From JAFALX01 sp036378495 (GTDB lineage Bacteria > Chloroflexota > Dormibacteria > Aeolococcales > Aeolococcaceae), in the NCBI GenBank assembly GCA_036378495.1, contig DASUWI010000035.1, positions 1 through 25,895 of the forward strand: DNA of 25,895 nucleotides, in the 5' to 3' direction. Below the pieces are notes generated by a model, which ran no database searches, was not told the DNA's origin, and was given only the letters and a program-made list of their open reading frames with translations. The translations under genes and the position numbers were made by a program. Shown here piece after piece: positions 7,859 to 14,560 of this stretch (its first letter is position 1; every line of letters begins with the position of its first letter).

Positions 7859-8539
7859 TCAGGAGGCGCGTGCGGGACGCACGTCGGCGAACCTGCTCAG
7901 CCAGTTCCAGCTGGGAAAGGCTCGAACCAGATCTCGAGGGCCCTCGATCCTCAAGCGCCCTGTTCGCCCGGCTTCATCAAGGCTGGTCCAGCCCATGTGC
8001 CATTTGGTGAGCGTTTCCACATCGCCGCTGACGACGAGGTCCTCATCGAATCCAGGGGGTTTGAGGCACACCTCCGCCTCCGGCCGCTGGAGAATCATCC
8101 AGAACCGGCGCTTCGGCCCGTCTGAGAGGTCGAAGCGCACGACCACCCGCCGCTCCGGCAGCCCTCCCTCCATGTTCATGCGCCGGCAGGACGCCCACAG
8201 GACGGTGTACGCGTCGAGGTGTTCCGCGCCCAGCTCGGTCCAGCGCGCGCCCCACTTGCCCAGCGCCATGCAGACCTCTTCCAGCTCGCTGCCCGCCTCC
8301 GTCAGGTAGTACCCCAGGCCTCTGCCGCTCGGGTTGGGCCGGCGTTCCACGATCCCGCGGCGCTCCAGCTCGCGCAGGCGCTGCGTGAGCAGCGTGTGCG
8401 ACATTCCGGGCGCGCCGTCCGCGATCTCCGCGAACGAGTGGCAGCCCAGGACCATGTTTCGCACGATGACCGGTGTCCATCGTTCCGCGAACACCTCGGC
8501 AGCCCGCGTCACCGGACAGTACTGCCCATACCCACGCAT
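7859..8539 (-). CDS. HxlR-family regulator with C-terminal SCP2-like domain
   Basis: A 226-residue transcription factor. Residues about 1-100 are the HxlR winged helix: YCPVTRAAEVFAERWTPVIVRN carries the conserved early cysteine (Cys8), followed by GMSHTLLTQRLRELERRGIVERR and the wing GLGYYLTEAGSELEEV. Residues about 115-215 look like the sterol-carrier-like ligand pocket fused to some HxlR proteins, so a hydrophobic ligand is possible. The start is the ATG at 8539. A -10-like TACCAT lies exactly 7 nt upstream and no ribosome-binding site is seen, so the mRNA may be leaderless. The gene is divergent from the flavin oxidase across about 110 bp and upstream of the sigma gene. Regulation of the oxidase is a fair guess from this layout, not shown. 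Confidence 0.88.
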   Translation of the reverse strand: MRGYGQYCPVTRAAEVFAERWTPVIVRNMVLGCHSFAEIADGAPGMSHTLLTQRLRELERRGIVERRPNPSGRGLGYYLTEAGSELEEVCMALGKWGARWTELGAEHLDAYTVLWASCRRMNMEGGLPERRVVVRFDLSDGPKRRFWMILQRPEAEVCLKPPGFDEDLVVSGDVETLTKWHMGWTSLDEAGRTGRLRIEGPRDLVRAFPSWNWLSRFADVRPARAS

Positions 8540-8546
8540 GTGGGAG

Positions 8547-8552
8547 ATGGTA
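8547..8552 (-). promoter_or_regulatory. Candidate -10 element of hxlR-type gene
   Basis: On the minus strand TACCAT sits 7 nt before the ATG at 8539, the same spacing as the -10 boxes of tetR and comM. No convincing -35 was found 16-18 bp further upstream, so this rests on the -10 and its placement alone. Confidence 0.4.
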
Positions 8553-8649
8553 CGGCGGCCCGGCCACCGTCCGAGTCCATTTTTTGTCCTTGTCTGACTT
8601 CCGTCGACGTCGGACGATCATGCCCATGACCCACGGGAGGACGGGCACA

Positions 8650-10083
8650 GTGATCGAGCCCCACCAAAAAGATGACCCGGTCGCGGCAGCCGCCGCCGCG
8701 TCAGCCGCCGCCGCGGCACTGCAGACAGGCTTTCGCGGCAACGTCATCAGCGCAGGCGACCCTGGATACGACGGCGCCAGGGCGGTCTGGAACGCCTCGA
8801 TTGACCGGTACCCGGGGGTGATCGCCCAATGCACCGGCGCCGCGGACGTCGTGCGTGCCGTCGGCGTCGCCCGGCAGCTCGGGATGCTCGTCGCCATCCG
8901 CGGCGGCGGCCACAACGTTGCGGGGCTCGCCGTCTGCGACGGGGGGATGGTCATCGACCTCTCGCCGATGAAGAGGGTGCATGTCGACCCGGTGCGACGG
9001 ATTGCCCGGGCGCAGCCCGGGTTGCGGTGGGGTGAGTTCGACCATGAGACCCAGCTGTTCGGCCTGGCCACTCCGGGTGGCCTCCTCTCCACGACGGGGA
9101 TCGCCGGGTTCACGCTCGGCGGCGGCTTCGGCTGGTTGAGCCGCAGGTATGGGCTGGCGTGCGACAACCTGCTCTCCGCGGACCTCGTCACCGCCGATGG
9201 CAGGGTCGTCACGGCGAGCCCGACCGAGAACTCAGACCTGTTCTGGGGACTGCGCGGCGGCGGCGGCAACTTCGGCGTGGTCACCGCATTCGACTACCGG
9301 CTGCACGAGGTCGGCCCGACGATCCTGGGCGGCTTGGTCGTGCATCGCCTCGACGATGCGGCGCTCGTGCTGCGGGAGCTGCGCGAGTACTTCGTGAGCG
9401 CGCCACAGAACGTGATGTTCAACTGCATCCTGCGCATCGCGCCGCCCGCTCCGTTCCTGCCGGATGCGCTGCACGGCAAGCACGTTCTGATGGTCGGCAT
9501 GTGCCACGTGGGTCCGATCGACGAGGGCGAGCGGCTGCTGCAGCCGGTGCGCCTATTCAATGATCCGGTCGTCGATATCGTTGCGCCACGGCCATACACC
9601 GCGTTGCAGTCCTTCTTTGACTCGGGCTGGGTCGCGGGCTTCCAAAACTACTGGAAGGCGGAGTACATCTCGCTGGCCGACGCGGCCGTGGATGCCATCG
9701 TCGAGCACGCCGCATCGATCACCTCGCCGCTGTCCGACATCAAGATCGGCGGCCTCGGTGGTGGCGCCATCGGATACGTCGCCGAAGATGACAGCGCCTA
9801 CGCACACCGGGGAGCCCCGTTCCTCCTCAACATCAACGCGCGGTGGGCCGAGCGCGGCGACGGCGACGAGGGGCACGTCGCGTGGGCGCAAGGCTTGTGG
9901 TCTGCGGTGCGCCCCGCCTCGTTCGGTGGCGTCTATGTCAACTTCCTCGGCCAAGAGGGCCAGGACCGGGTGCGCGCCGCGTATGGCGCTGCGACATACG
10001 AGCGTCTGAGGCGGCTGAAGCGCGCGTACGATCCCGACAACTTCTTCCGCGTGAACCAGAACATCAAGCCGTCCCCGGCCTGA
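8650..10083 (+). CDS. FAD-linked oxidase, berberine-bridge-enzyme-like
   Basis: A 477-residue flavoprotein of the VAO/PCMH fold. The N-terminal FAD domain includes the pyrophosphate loop VAIRGGGHNVAG with His88, the residue that in this family links covalently to the flavin 8-alpha carbon. Next come STTGIAGFTLGGGFGWLSRR and RGGGGNFGVVTAF. The C-terminal BBE motif is YDPDNFFRVNQN. The cysteine that makes a second flavin link in bicovalent members is replaced in the PGGLLSTTG stretch, so one covalent bond is predicted. Members oxidise alcohols, sugars or alkaloid-like compounds; the substrate here is unknown. No secretion signal is apparent. The start chosen is GTG 8650 because GGGAGGA (8635-8641) stands 8 nt upstream; ATG 8620 or 8626 are alternatives. 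It is divergent from the HxlR gene. Confidence 0.87.
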   Translation: MIEPHQKDDPVAAAAAASAAAAALQTGFRGNVISAGDPGYDGARAVWNASIDRYPGVIAQCTGAADVVRAVGVARQLGMLVAIRGGGHNVAGLAVCDGGMVIDLSPMKRVHVDPVRRIARAQPGLRWGEFDHETQLFGLATPGGLLSTTGIAGFTLGGGFGWLSRRYGLACDNLLSADLVTADGRVVTASPTENSDLFWGLRGGGGNFGVVTAFDYRLHEVGPTILGGLVVHRLDDAALVLRELREYFVSAPQNVMFNCILRIAPPAPFLPDALHGKHVLMVGMCHVGPIDEGERLLQPVRLFNDPVVDIVAPRPYTALQSFFDSGWVAGFQNYWKAEYISLADAAVDAIVEHAASITSPLSDIKIGGLGGGAIGYVAEDDSAYAHRGAPFLLNINARWAERGDGDEGHVAWAQGLWSAVRPASFGGVYVNFLGQEGQDRVRAAYGAATYERLRRLKRAYDPDNFFRVNQNIKPSPA

Positions 10084-10107
10084 CCCGGCGGGGTCGCCTG
10101 GTATCCT
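10080..10107 (+). promoter_or_regulatory. Candidate promoter of the ylxM-ffh-rpsP operon
   Basis: A -35-like CTGACC (10080-10085) and an extended -10 TGG-TATCCT (10099-10107) are separated by 16 bp. The -35 overlaps the oxidase stop codon. The -10 is followed by the palindrome at 10107-10128 and the ylxM start. The extended -10 matches those before comM and rpsB. Confidence 0.55.
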
Positions 10108-10128
10108 GTCAAGGCTTTGGCCTTGACA
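10107..10128. repeat. Perfect inverted repeat at the ylxM transcription start
   Basis: Arms TGTCAAGGC (10107-10115) and GCCTTGACA (10120-10128) are exact complements with a 4-base centre. They cover the predicted transcription start and the first codons of ylxM. No T-run follows, so it is not a terminator. It could be an operator or a 5' mRNA hairpin. Confidence 0.7.
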
Positions 10129-10413
10129 GTCTCACGCGACCGCCGTCAGCGTCTCGTCGACGTCTATGGCCCGCTGCTCACCGACCACCAGCGTGAGGCC
10201 TGCCGGCTGTACCTCGATGAGGACTGGTCGTTCACCGAGATCGCCGAGCGCTTCGGCTGCACGCGCAGCGCCGCGCACGACCTGGTGCACCGGGCCACTC
10301 AGCGCCTCGAGGAGCTGGAGGACCGCCTCGGCCATGCGGCGGAGCTGCGCCGCCGCGACGCGGTCGAAGACGAGCTCCGCACCCGCCTGCGCGTGCTCGG
10401 GAGTGGAGCCTAG
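10117..10413 (+). CDS. ylxM: YlxM/p13-like SRP-associated helix-turn-helix protein
   Basis: A 98-residue protein of the UPF0122 (YlxM) family, a small helix-turn-helix protein encoded next to ffh and reported in Gram-positive bacteria to act with the SRP. The diagnostic core is VDVYGPLLTDHQREACRLYLDEDWSFTEIAE in pieces, then RFGCTRSAAHDLVHRATQRLEELE, which resembles sigma region 4. The start is unclear: TTG 10117 and TTG 10123 are in frame, no ATG or GTG fits, and no Shine-Dalgarno is visible. Both candidate starts lie in the inverted repeat at 10107-10128. The stop is 3 bp before the ffh ATG, so the two are co-expressed. Family call is firm, start weak. Confidence 0.85.
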   Translation: MALTVSRDRRQRLVDVYGPLLTDHQREACRLYLDEDWSFTEIAERFGCTRSAAHDLVHRATQRLEELEDRLGHAAELRRRDAVEDELRTRLRVLGSGA

Positions 10414-10416
10414 GCC

Positions 10417-11793
10417 ATGTTCGATTCGCTCACCGACCGGCTTTCCGCGGCGCTGAAGCGCTTCAGCGGCCGGGGCAAGCTCAGCAAGGAGGACGTGGAG
10501 GTCGGGCTGCGCGAGGTGCGCGTGGCACTGCTCGAGGCCGACGTCAACTTCCGTGTCGCCCGCGCCTTCGTCGACCGCATTCGCGAGCGCGCCGTCGGCG
10601 GCGAGGTCCTGGAGTCGCTGACCCCGGGCCAGCAGATCGTCAAGATCGTCAACGAGGAGCTGACCGCGCTGCTCGGCGGCGAGGTGCGCCGCATCCGCTA
10701 CGCGGCACAGCCGCCCACCGTGGTGATGCTGGTCGGCCTGCAGGGAAGCGGCAAGACGACCACGTCGGTGAAGCTGGCGCTGTCGGTGCGCCGCGAGGGC
10801 CACCGCCCGCTGCTGGTTGCTGCCGACGTGCAGCGGCCCGCGGCCGTGCAGCAGCTGCAGAAGCTGGGCGCCGACAACGACATCCCGGTCGCCGCGCCGC
10901 AGGGCTCGGCGAAGGCGCCGCAGCTGGCGCGTCGCGGGGTGGACGAGGCGCGACGCCTCAATTGCGACGTGGTGATCATCGACACCGCCGGCCGGCTGCA
11001 GATCGATGAGCCGCTGCTCGACGAGCTGCGTCAGATCCGCAAGCAGGTGACGGTCAACGAGACGATCCTCATCGCCGACGCGATGACAGGGCAGGAAGCA
11101 GTGAATGTGGCCAGAGGCTTCAACGACGCGGTCGACATCGACGGCGTGGTCCTGACCAAGATGGACGGCGACGCTCGCGGTGGCGCGGCGCTGTCGATGC
11201 GCGAGGCGATCGGCAAGCCGATCATGTATGTGGGCACCGGCGAGAAGGTCTCCGAGCTGGAGCCGTTCGCGCCGGATCGCATGGCCTCGCGCATCCTCGG
11301 CATGGGCGACGTGCTGACGCTCGTCGAGCGCGCCCAGGAGCAGGTCACCGAGCGCGAGGCGCGCGAGCTGATGGAGCGCTCCGTGCGTGGCCGCCTGACC
11401 ATGCAGGACTTCGTCGATCAGCTGCGCCAGGTGCGCAGCATGGGGCCCCTGGAGAACGTGCTCGGGATGATGCCCGGCGGCCGCAACCTGCTCAAGCAGG
11501 CGGGGGCGATGATGCCGTCCGAGCAGGACATGAACCGCATGGAGGCGATCGTGCTCTCGATGACGCCGCACGAGCGGCAGCATCCCGACCTGATCAAGGG
11601 ATCGCGTCGCAAGCGCATCGCCGCCGGCAGCGGCACGACGCTCGCCGACGTCAACAAGCTGCTCAAGGGATTCGATCAGATGCAGACCATGTTCAAGGCC
11701 TTCGGCGGCAAGCCGGGCAAGGGTCTGCGCGGCAAGGCACGCATGCTGCGCGAGCTGCAGGGCTTCGACCCGTCGCAGCTCGGGCTCGGCTGA
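10417..11793 (+). CDS. ffh: Signal recognition particle protein Ffh (SRP54)
   Basis: Ffh is the GTPase subunit of SRP. It binds signal sequences and SRP RNA and hands ribosomes to FtsY. The 458 residues show the N domain (about 1-95), the G domain with GLQGSGKTT (from residue 107), DTAGR (from 189) and TKMD (from 247), followed by GTGEKVSELEPFAPDRMA, and a methionine-rich M domain (about 325-445) with the RNA-binding stretch GSRRKRIAAGSGT. Length is normal. The start ATG 10417 is 3 bp after the ylxM stop. The gene for its partner FtsY lies about 6.6 kb upstream rather than next to it, separated by the accessory block. The next gene, rpsP, begins 19 bp after the stop. Confidence 0.97.
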   Translation: MFDSLTDRLSAALKRFSGRGKLSKEDVEVGLREVRVALLEADVNFRVARAFVDRIRERAVGGEVLESLTPGQQIVKIVNEELTALLGGEVRRIRYAAQPPTVVMLVGLQGSGKTTTSVKLALSVRREGHRPLLVAADVQRPAAVQQLQKLGADNDIPVAAPQGSAKAPQLARRGVDEARRLNCDVVIIDTAGRLQIDEPLLDELRQIRKQVTVNETILIADAMTGQEAVNVARGFNDAVDIDGVVLTKMDGDARGGAALSMREAIGKPIMYVGTGEKVSELEPFAPDRMASRILGMGDVLTLVERAQEQVTEREARELMERSVRGRLTMQDFVDQLRQVRSMGPLENVLGMMPGGRNLLKQAGAMMPSEQDMNRMEAIVLSMTPHERQHPDLIKGSRRKRIAAGSGTTLADVNKLLKGFDQMQTMFKAFGGKPGKGLRGKARMLRELQGFDPSQLGLG

Positions 11794-11812
11794 GCATCAC
11801 CAAGGAGGAGTT

Positions 11813-12169
11813 GTGGTCAAGATTCGCTTGAAGCGCATGGGGACGACGAAACGGCCCGTCTACCGTCTGGTCGTGGCCGATTCGCGGAGCCCGCGCGATG
11901 GACGGTTCATCGAGGCGATCGGCTTCTATGATCCGCTGCCGGATCCCGCCGTGGTGCGCATCGACGAGGAGAAGGTGCGCGTGTGGATGGGCCGCGGGGC
12001 GCGACCCAGCGACACCGCACGCGACCTGCTGGTGCGTCAGGGGATCCTGGCGGCGCCGGCGCGCCGTCCCGTGGCGGCGAAGTCAGGAGCGGCGAAGTCG
12101 GCGGAGGAGCCCGCGCCTGCCGCGGCTGCGGAGCCGGCGGCAGCGGTGGAAGCGGAGGCCGAGGCATGA
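11813..12169 (+). CDS. rpsP: 30S ribosomal protein S16 with Ala/Glu-rich tail
   Basis: S16 is an early-assembly protein of the small ribosomal subunit. The N-terminal region is typical: VKIRLKRMGTTKRPVYRLVV, then DSRSPRDGRFIEAIGFYDPL and the C-terminal ARPSDTARDLLVRQGIL. The start is GTG 11813, preceded by AAGGAGG at 11802-11808. At 118 residues it is longer than the usual 80-90, because residues after about 82 form a tail of Ala, Pro, Glu and Lys with no predicted fold. Similar tails occur on L19 and S2 in this window. The stop overlaps the khpA start as ATGA, so translation is probably coupled. Confidence 0.95.
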   Translation: MVKIRLKRMGTTKRPVYRLVVADSRSPRDGRFIEAIGFYDPLPDPAVVRIDEEKVRVWMGRGARPSDTARDLLVRQGILAAPARRPVAAKSGAAKSAEEPAPAAAAEPAAAVEAEAEA

Positions 12170-12411
12170 CCGACTACGCCGATCTGACGCGGTTCATCGC
12201 CGAGCGCATCGTCACCGAGAAGGACCAGGTCGAGGTTGACACCCAGCCGCGCGGCCGCACCACCATCGTGCGGCTCAAGGTGGGCGATGCCGACATGGGC
12301 AAGGTAATTGGCAAGAGTGGCCGCAACGTCGAGGCCATCCGCGCCGTGGTGCGCTCTGCCGGCCTGCGCCACCACGAGCGGGTTCAGGTGGAGCTGAAGG
12401 ACCGCAAGTGA
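12166..12411 (+). CDS. khpA: KH-domain RNA-binding protein KhpA
   Basis: An 81-residue single KH-domain protein of the YlqC/KhpA family. The RNA-binding GXXG loop is seen in MGKVIGKSGRNVEAIRAVV. In Gram-positive bacteria KhpA pairs with KhpB (Jag/EloR) to bind many RNAs and influences cell elongation. No khpB is in the window. The place between rpsP and rimM is the usual one in Firmicutes, Chloroflexota and Actinomycetota. The ATG at 12166 overlaps the rpsP stop by 4 bp, and the stop overlaps the rimM GTG by 4 bp, so it has no room for its own promoter. The start is also supported by the family's usual length. Confidence 0.93.
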   Translation: MTDYADLTRFIAERIVTEKDQVEVDTQPRGRTTIVRLKVGDADMGKVIGKSGRNVEAIRAVVRSAGLRHHERVQVELKDRK

Positions 12412-12938
12412 CGCCTGCGCTTCGGGCAGCCGCAGCGCCCCGCACGCTGCGGGCGGCCATCGTGCTGCGCCCCCACGGCGTGCGCGGTGAGGTGCGCGCC
12501 CAGATGCTCGGCGCCGACAGCGCACGCTTTCGTCGGGGCACGCGGCTGCAGGTCGAGGCGAGCGGCCGTGCCCTCACGGTGCGCGCGGCCCGCGCCGGTC
12601 CGTCGGGAACAGTGCTGCTCGGGTTTCGCGGTGTCGACACACCGGAGCAGGCCGGCGAGCTGCGCGGCGCCTACCTCTGCGTCGACATCGGTGCCGCGCG
12701 TCCGCTCGGACCCGACGAGTGGTTCGTCTGGCAGCTCGTCGGCATGCGCTGCGTGAATGTCGACGGCGCTCCGCTGGGCACCGTCGTCGACATCGAGCCG
12801 GCGCCGGCCGCAGACGTCGTCGTGGTGGAGGATGCCGGTGCGCTGCGGCGCTATCCCATGGTGCGGGAGTTCGTGCGCGCGGTGGACGTCGAGGGCGGGG
12901 TGCTCACAGTCGCGCCGCTGCCCGAGGTGCGCGCCTGA
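12408..12938 (+). CDS. rimM: Ribosome maturation factor RimM
   Basis: RimM binds S19 and helps mature the head of the 30S subunit. The 176 residues hold the N-terminal barrel, recognised by LRAAIVLRPHGVRGEVRAQ, and the C-terminal PRC-barrel domain beginning near GPDEWFVWQLVGMRCVNVDG, with LGTVVDIEPAPAADVVVV and the closing YPMVREFVRAVDV. The start is GTG 12408, whose GTGA overlaps the khpA stop. The stop TGA shares one base with the trmD ATG (TGATG). Length and domain order are normal. Neighbouring rpsP and trmD are the usual partners, which makes the identification secure even though RimM sequence is poorly conserved. Confidence 0.93.
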   Translation: MTPALRAAAAPRTLRAAIVLRPHGVRGEVRAQMLGADSARFRRGTRLQVEASGRALTVRAARAGPSGTVLLGFRGVDTPEQAGELRGAYLCVDIGAARPLGPDEWFVWQLVGMRCVNVDGAPLGTVVDIEPAPAADVVVVEDAGALRRYPMVREFVRAVDVEGGVLTVAPLPEVRA

Positions 12939-13648
12939 TGCGCTTCCACGTGCTAACGATCTTCCCCGGAGTCTTCCCCGGCACGCTGGGTGTCGGCGTG
13001 GTCGGCAGAGCGTTCGAGGCGGGGCACATCAGCCTCCAGGCGCACGACCTCCGCGACTACACCGACAACCGGCACCGCCAGGTGGACGACGCCGCGTTCG
13101 GCGGCATCGCCGGCATGGTGCTCAAGCCGGAGCCGATCATCCGCGCCGTGCGCGCGCTGCGCGCCGCCGAGCCTCGGCTGCGCGCCGTCCTGCTGTCGCC
13201 GCAGGGGCGTGTGTTCACCGAGGACGTCGCCCGCGAGCTGGCGCGCGAGGACGCGCTGCTGCTCGTGTGCGGTCGCTATCAGGGAGTCGACGCGCGTGCC
13301 CGCGACGAGATCGGCGAAGAGCTGTCCGCCGGCGACTACGTCCTCAGCGGCGGCGAGGTGGCGGCGATGGCGGTGATCGAGGCCACGGCGCGTCTCATCC
13401 CCGGCGTCGTCGGCTCACCGGAGTCGCTCGCCGGGGAGTCGTTCTCGCCGGGTGCCGCCGGCGGGTTCGAGGGTCCGCTGTACACGCGGCCGGCGACGTA
13501 CGAGGGCGCCACCGTCCCCGACGTCCTGCGCGGCGGCGACCCGCGAGCGGTCGCCGCGTGGCGCGCGCATCAAGCGAGTGAACGGACCAGAACGCTGCGG
13601 CCGGATCTGGTACCGTCGCTGCGCGAGACCGAGGAAGCCACCACATGA
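12938..13648 (+). CDS. trmD: tRNA (guanine37-N1)-methyltransferase TrmD
   Basis: TrmD methylates G37 next to the anticodon using S-adenosylmethionine, which prevents frameshifting. It is a SPOUT enzyme with a trefoil knot. The 236 residues show the start MRFHVLTIFPGVF, the RNA-binding HRQVDDAAFGGIAGMVLKPEP, the cofactor knot segments LLSPQGR, LVCGRYQGVDARARDEIG and GDYVLSGGEVAAM, and a C-terminal helical domain with GPLYTRPATYEG. The ATG at 12938 shares one base with the rimM stop. The stop overlaps the rplS ATG as ATGA. All expected catalytic segments are present and length is normal. Confidence 0.96.
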   Translation: MRFHVLTIFPGVFPGTLGVGVVGRAFEAGHISLQAHDLRDYTDNRHRQVDDAAFGGIAGMVLKPEPIIRAVRALRAAEPRLRAVLLSPQGRVFTEDVARELAREDALLLVCGRYQGVDARARDEIGEELSAGDYVLSGGEVAAMAVIEATARLIPGVVGSPESLAGESFSPGAAGGFEGPLYTRPATYEGATVPDVLRGGDPRAVAAWRAHQASERTRTLRPDLVPSLRETEEATT

Positions 13649-14154
13649 ACATCATCGATCTGATCACGCGCGAGCAGGAGAAACGCGAGGTGCCGGTGCT
13701 GCGCGCCGGCGACACCGTGCGCGTGCACGTGAAGGTCGTCGAGGGCACCCGTGAGCGCATCCAGGTGTTCGAAGGTGTCGTGATCGCGGTCCGCGGACGC
13801 CGCGGCCTGGGCACGCGCTTCACCGTCCGCCGCGTCTCCCACGGAGTCGGCGTCGAACGCACCTTCCTGGTGCACTCGCCGCGGCTCGATCGCATCGAGG
13901 TGCTGCGTCACGGCCAGGTGCGCCGCGCCAAGCTGTTCTACCTGCGCGAGAAGGTGGGCAAGCGGGCCCGCATCCGCGAACGGCGCCGCCCGGTCGGCGG
14001 CCCCGACATGGTGCTGCTGCGCTCCGACGCCACGCAGCTCGAGGAGGAGGAGGCGGCGAGAGCCGAGCCCGAGCTGGCCCCCGAGGAGACCGAAGAGGCG
14101 GGCGGCGAGTCCGAGCTGGCCGCCGCGGCGGCGGAGGCGTCGGAGAACGGCTGA
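13645..14154 (+). CDS. rplS: 50S ribosomal protein L19 with long acidic tail
   Basis: L19 lies at the 30S-50S interface. The core is typical: RAGDTVRVHVKVVEGTRERI, VFEGVVIAVRGRRG, TFTVRRVSHGVGVERTF-like text (here TRFTVRRVSHGVGVERTFLV), then HGQVRRAKLFYLREKVGKRA. It has 169 residues against about 115 in most bacteria. After about residue 128 a tail of roughly 40 residues is built mainly of Glu and Ala, likely disordered. The ATG 13645 overlaps the trmD stop by 4 bp. A weak Shine-Dalgarno GAGGAA lies upstream. The rnhB or lepB gene that often follows rplS is not here. Confidence 0.95.
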   Translation: MNIIDLITREQEKREVPVLRAGDTVRVHVKVVEGTRERIQVFEGVVIAVRGRRGLGTRFTVRRVSHGVGVERTFLVHSPRLDRIEVLRHGQVRRAKLFYLREKVGKRARIRERRRPVGGPDMVLLRSDATQLEEEEAARAEPELAPEETEEAGGESELAAAAAEASENG

Positions 14155-14236
14155 GCGCGCCCGCGGGGCGCCCGAGCCACTGCCGCCGGCGCGGCCGCTG
14201 CGCGAGCGAGTCGGGCACGCCGGCGAGGCCGCGGCC

Positions 14237-14560
14237 GTGCGCTACCTGCAGGATCAGGGCTTTCGCATCCTGGCGCGCGACTGGCGCAGCCGCCTGGGTC
14301 AGATCGACATCGTCGCCGAGGACGGCGAGACGCTCGTGCTCGTCGAGGTGAAGGCGCGGCGAGGCACGGCGTTCGGACTGCCCCAGGAGGCGGTGGACGC
14401 GCGCAAGCAGAAGAAGCTGCGCACGCTGCTCGAGGTGTATCGCAGCCAGACGCACCGGCGGGAACAGCCGTGCCGCATCGACGTCGTGGCCCTGCTGCTG
14501 GACGACAAGCTCGCCGTATCGAACATCGAGCAGATCAAGGACGCCGTGCAGGGGGAATGA
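14237..14560 (+). CDS. yraN: YraN-family (UPF0102) nuclease-fold protein, start uncertain
   Basis: A small protein of the UPF0102 family with a PD-(D/E)XK nuclease-like fold and no settled biochemical function. The core motif is GQIDIVAEDGETLVLVEVKAR, with catalytic-type Asp, Glu and Lys in order. From the GTG at 14237 it has 107 residues, but the family's N-terminal Gly-Glu helix is clearly encoded before that codon in the same frame (VGHAGEAAAVRYLQDQGFRI). No ATG, GTG or TTG exists in this frame between there and well inside rplS. CTG at 14198 or 14180 may be the real start. The stop overlaps the methyltransferase ATG as ATGA. The family call is firm; the start is not. Confidence 0.82.
   Translation: MRYLQDQGFRILARDWRSRLGQIDIVAEDGETLVLVEVKARRGTAFGLPQEAVDARKQKKLRTLLEVYRSQTHRREQPCRIDVVALLLDDKLAVSNIEQIKDAVQGE

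Noticed and set aside
8473..8649. Longer N-terminus for the flavin oxidase
   Set aside because: It would overlap the start of the divergent hxlR gene and has no family-like sequence; GTG 8650 has a good Shine-Dalgarno.
10123..10128. Perfect TTGACA read as a -35 box inside ylxM
   Set aside because: No -10 lies 16-18 bp downstream (TCAGCG at 10146-10151), and the hexamer is one arm of the inverted repeat.
13608..13616. Internal promoter TGGTACCGT before rplS
   Set aside because: Lies in the trmD coding sequence, has no -35, and could be chance; mentioned only as a weak match to the extended -10 pattern.
14149..14158. Programmed +1 frameshift from rplS into yraN
   Set aside because: The context GGC TGA lacks the slippery CUU-UGA type signal, and a fusion with L19 makes little sense. 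It is kept only as one option in the yraN finding.
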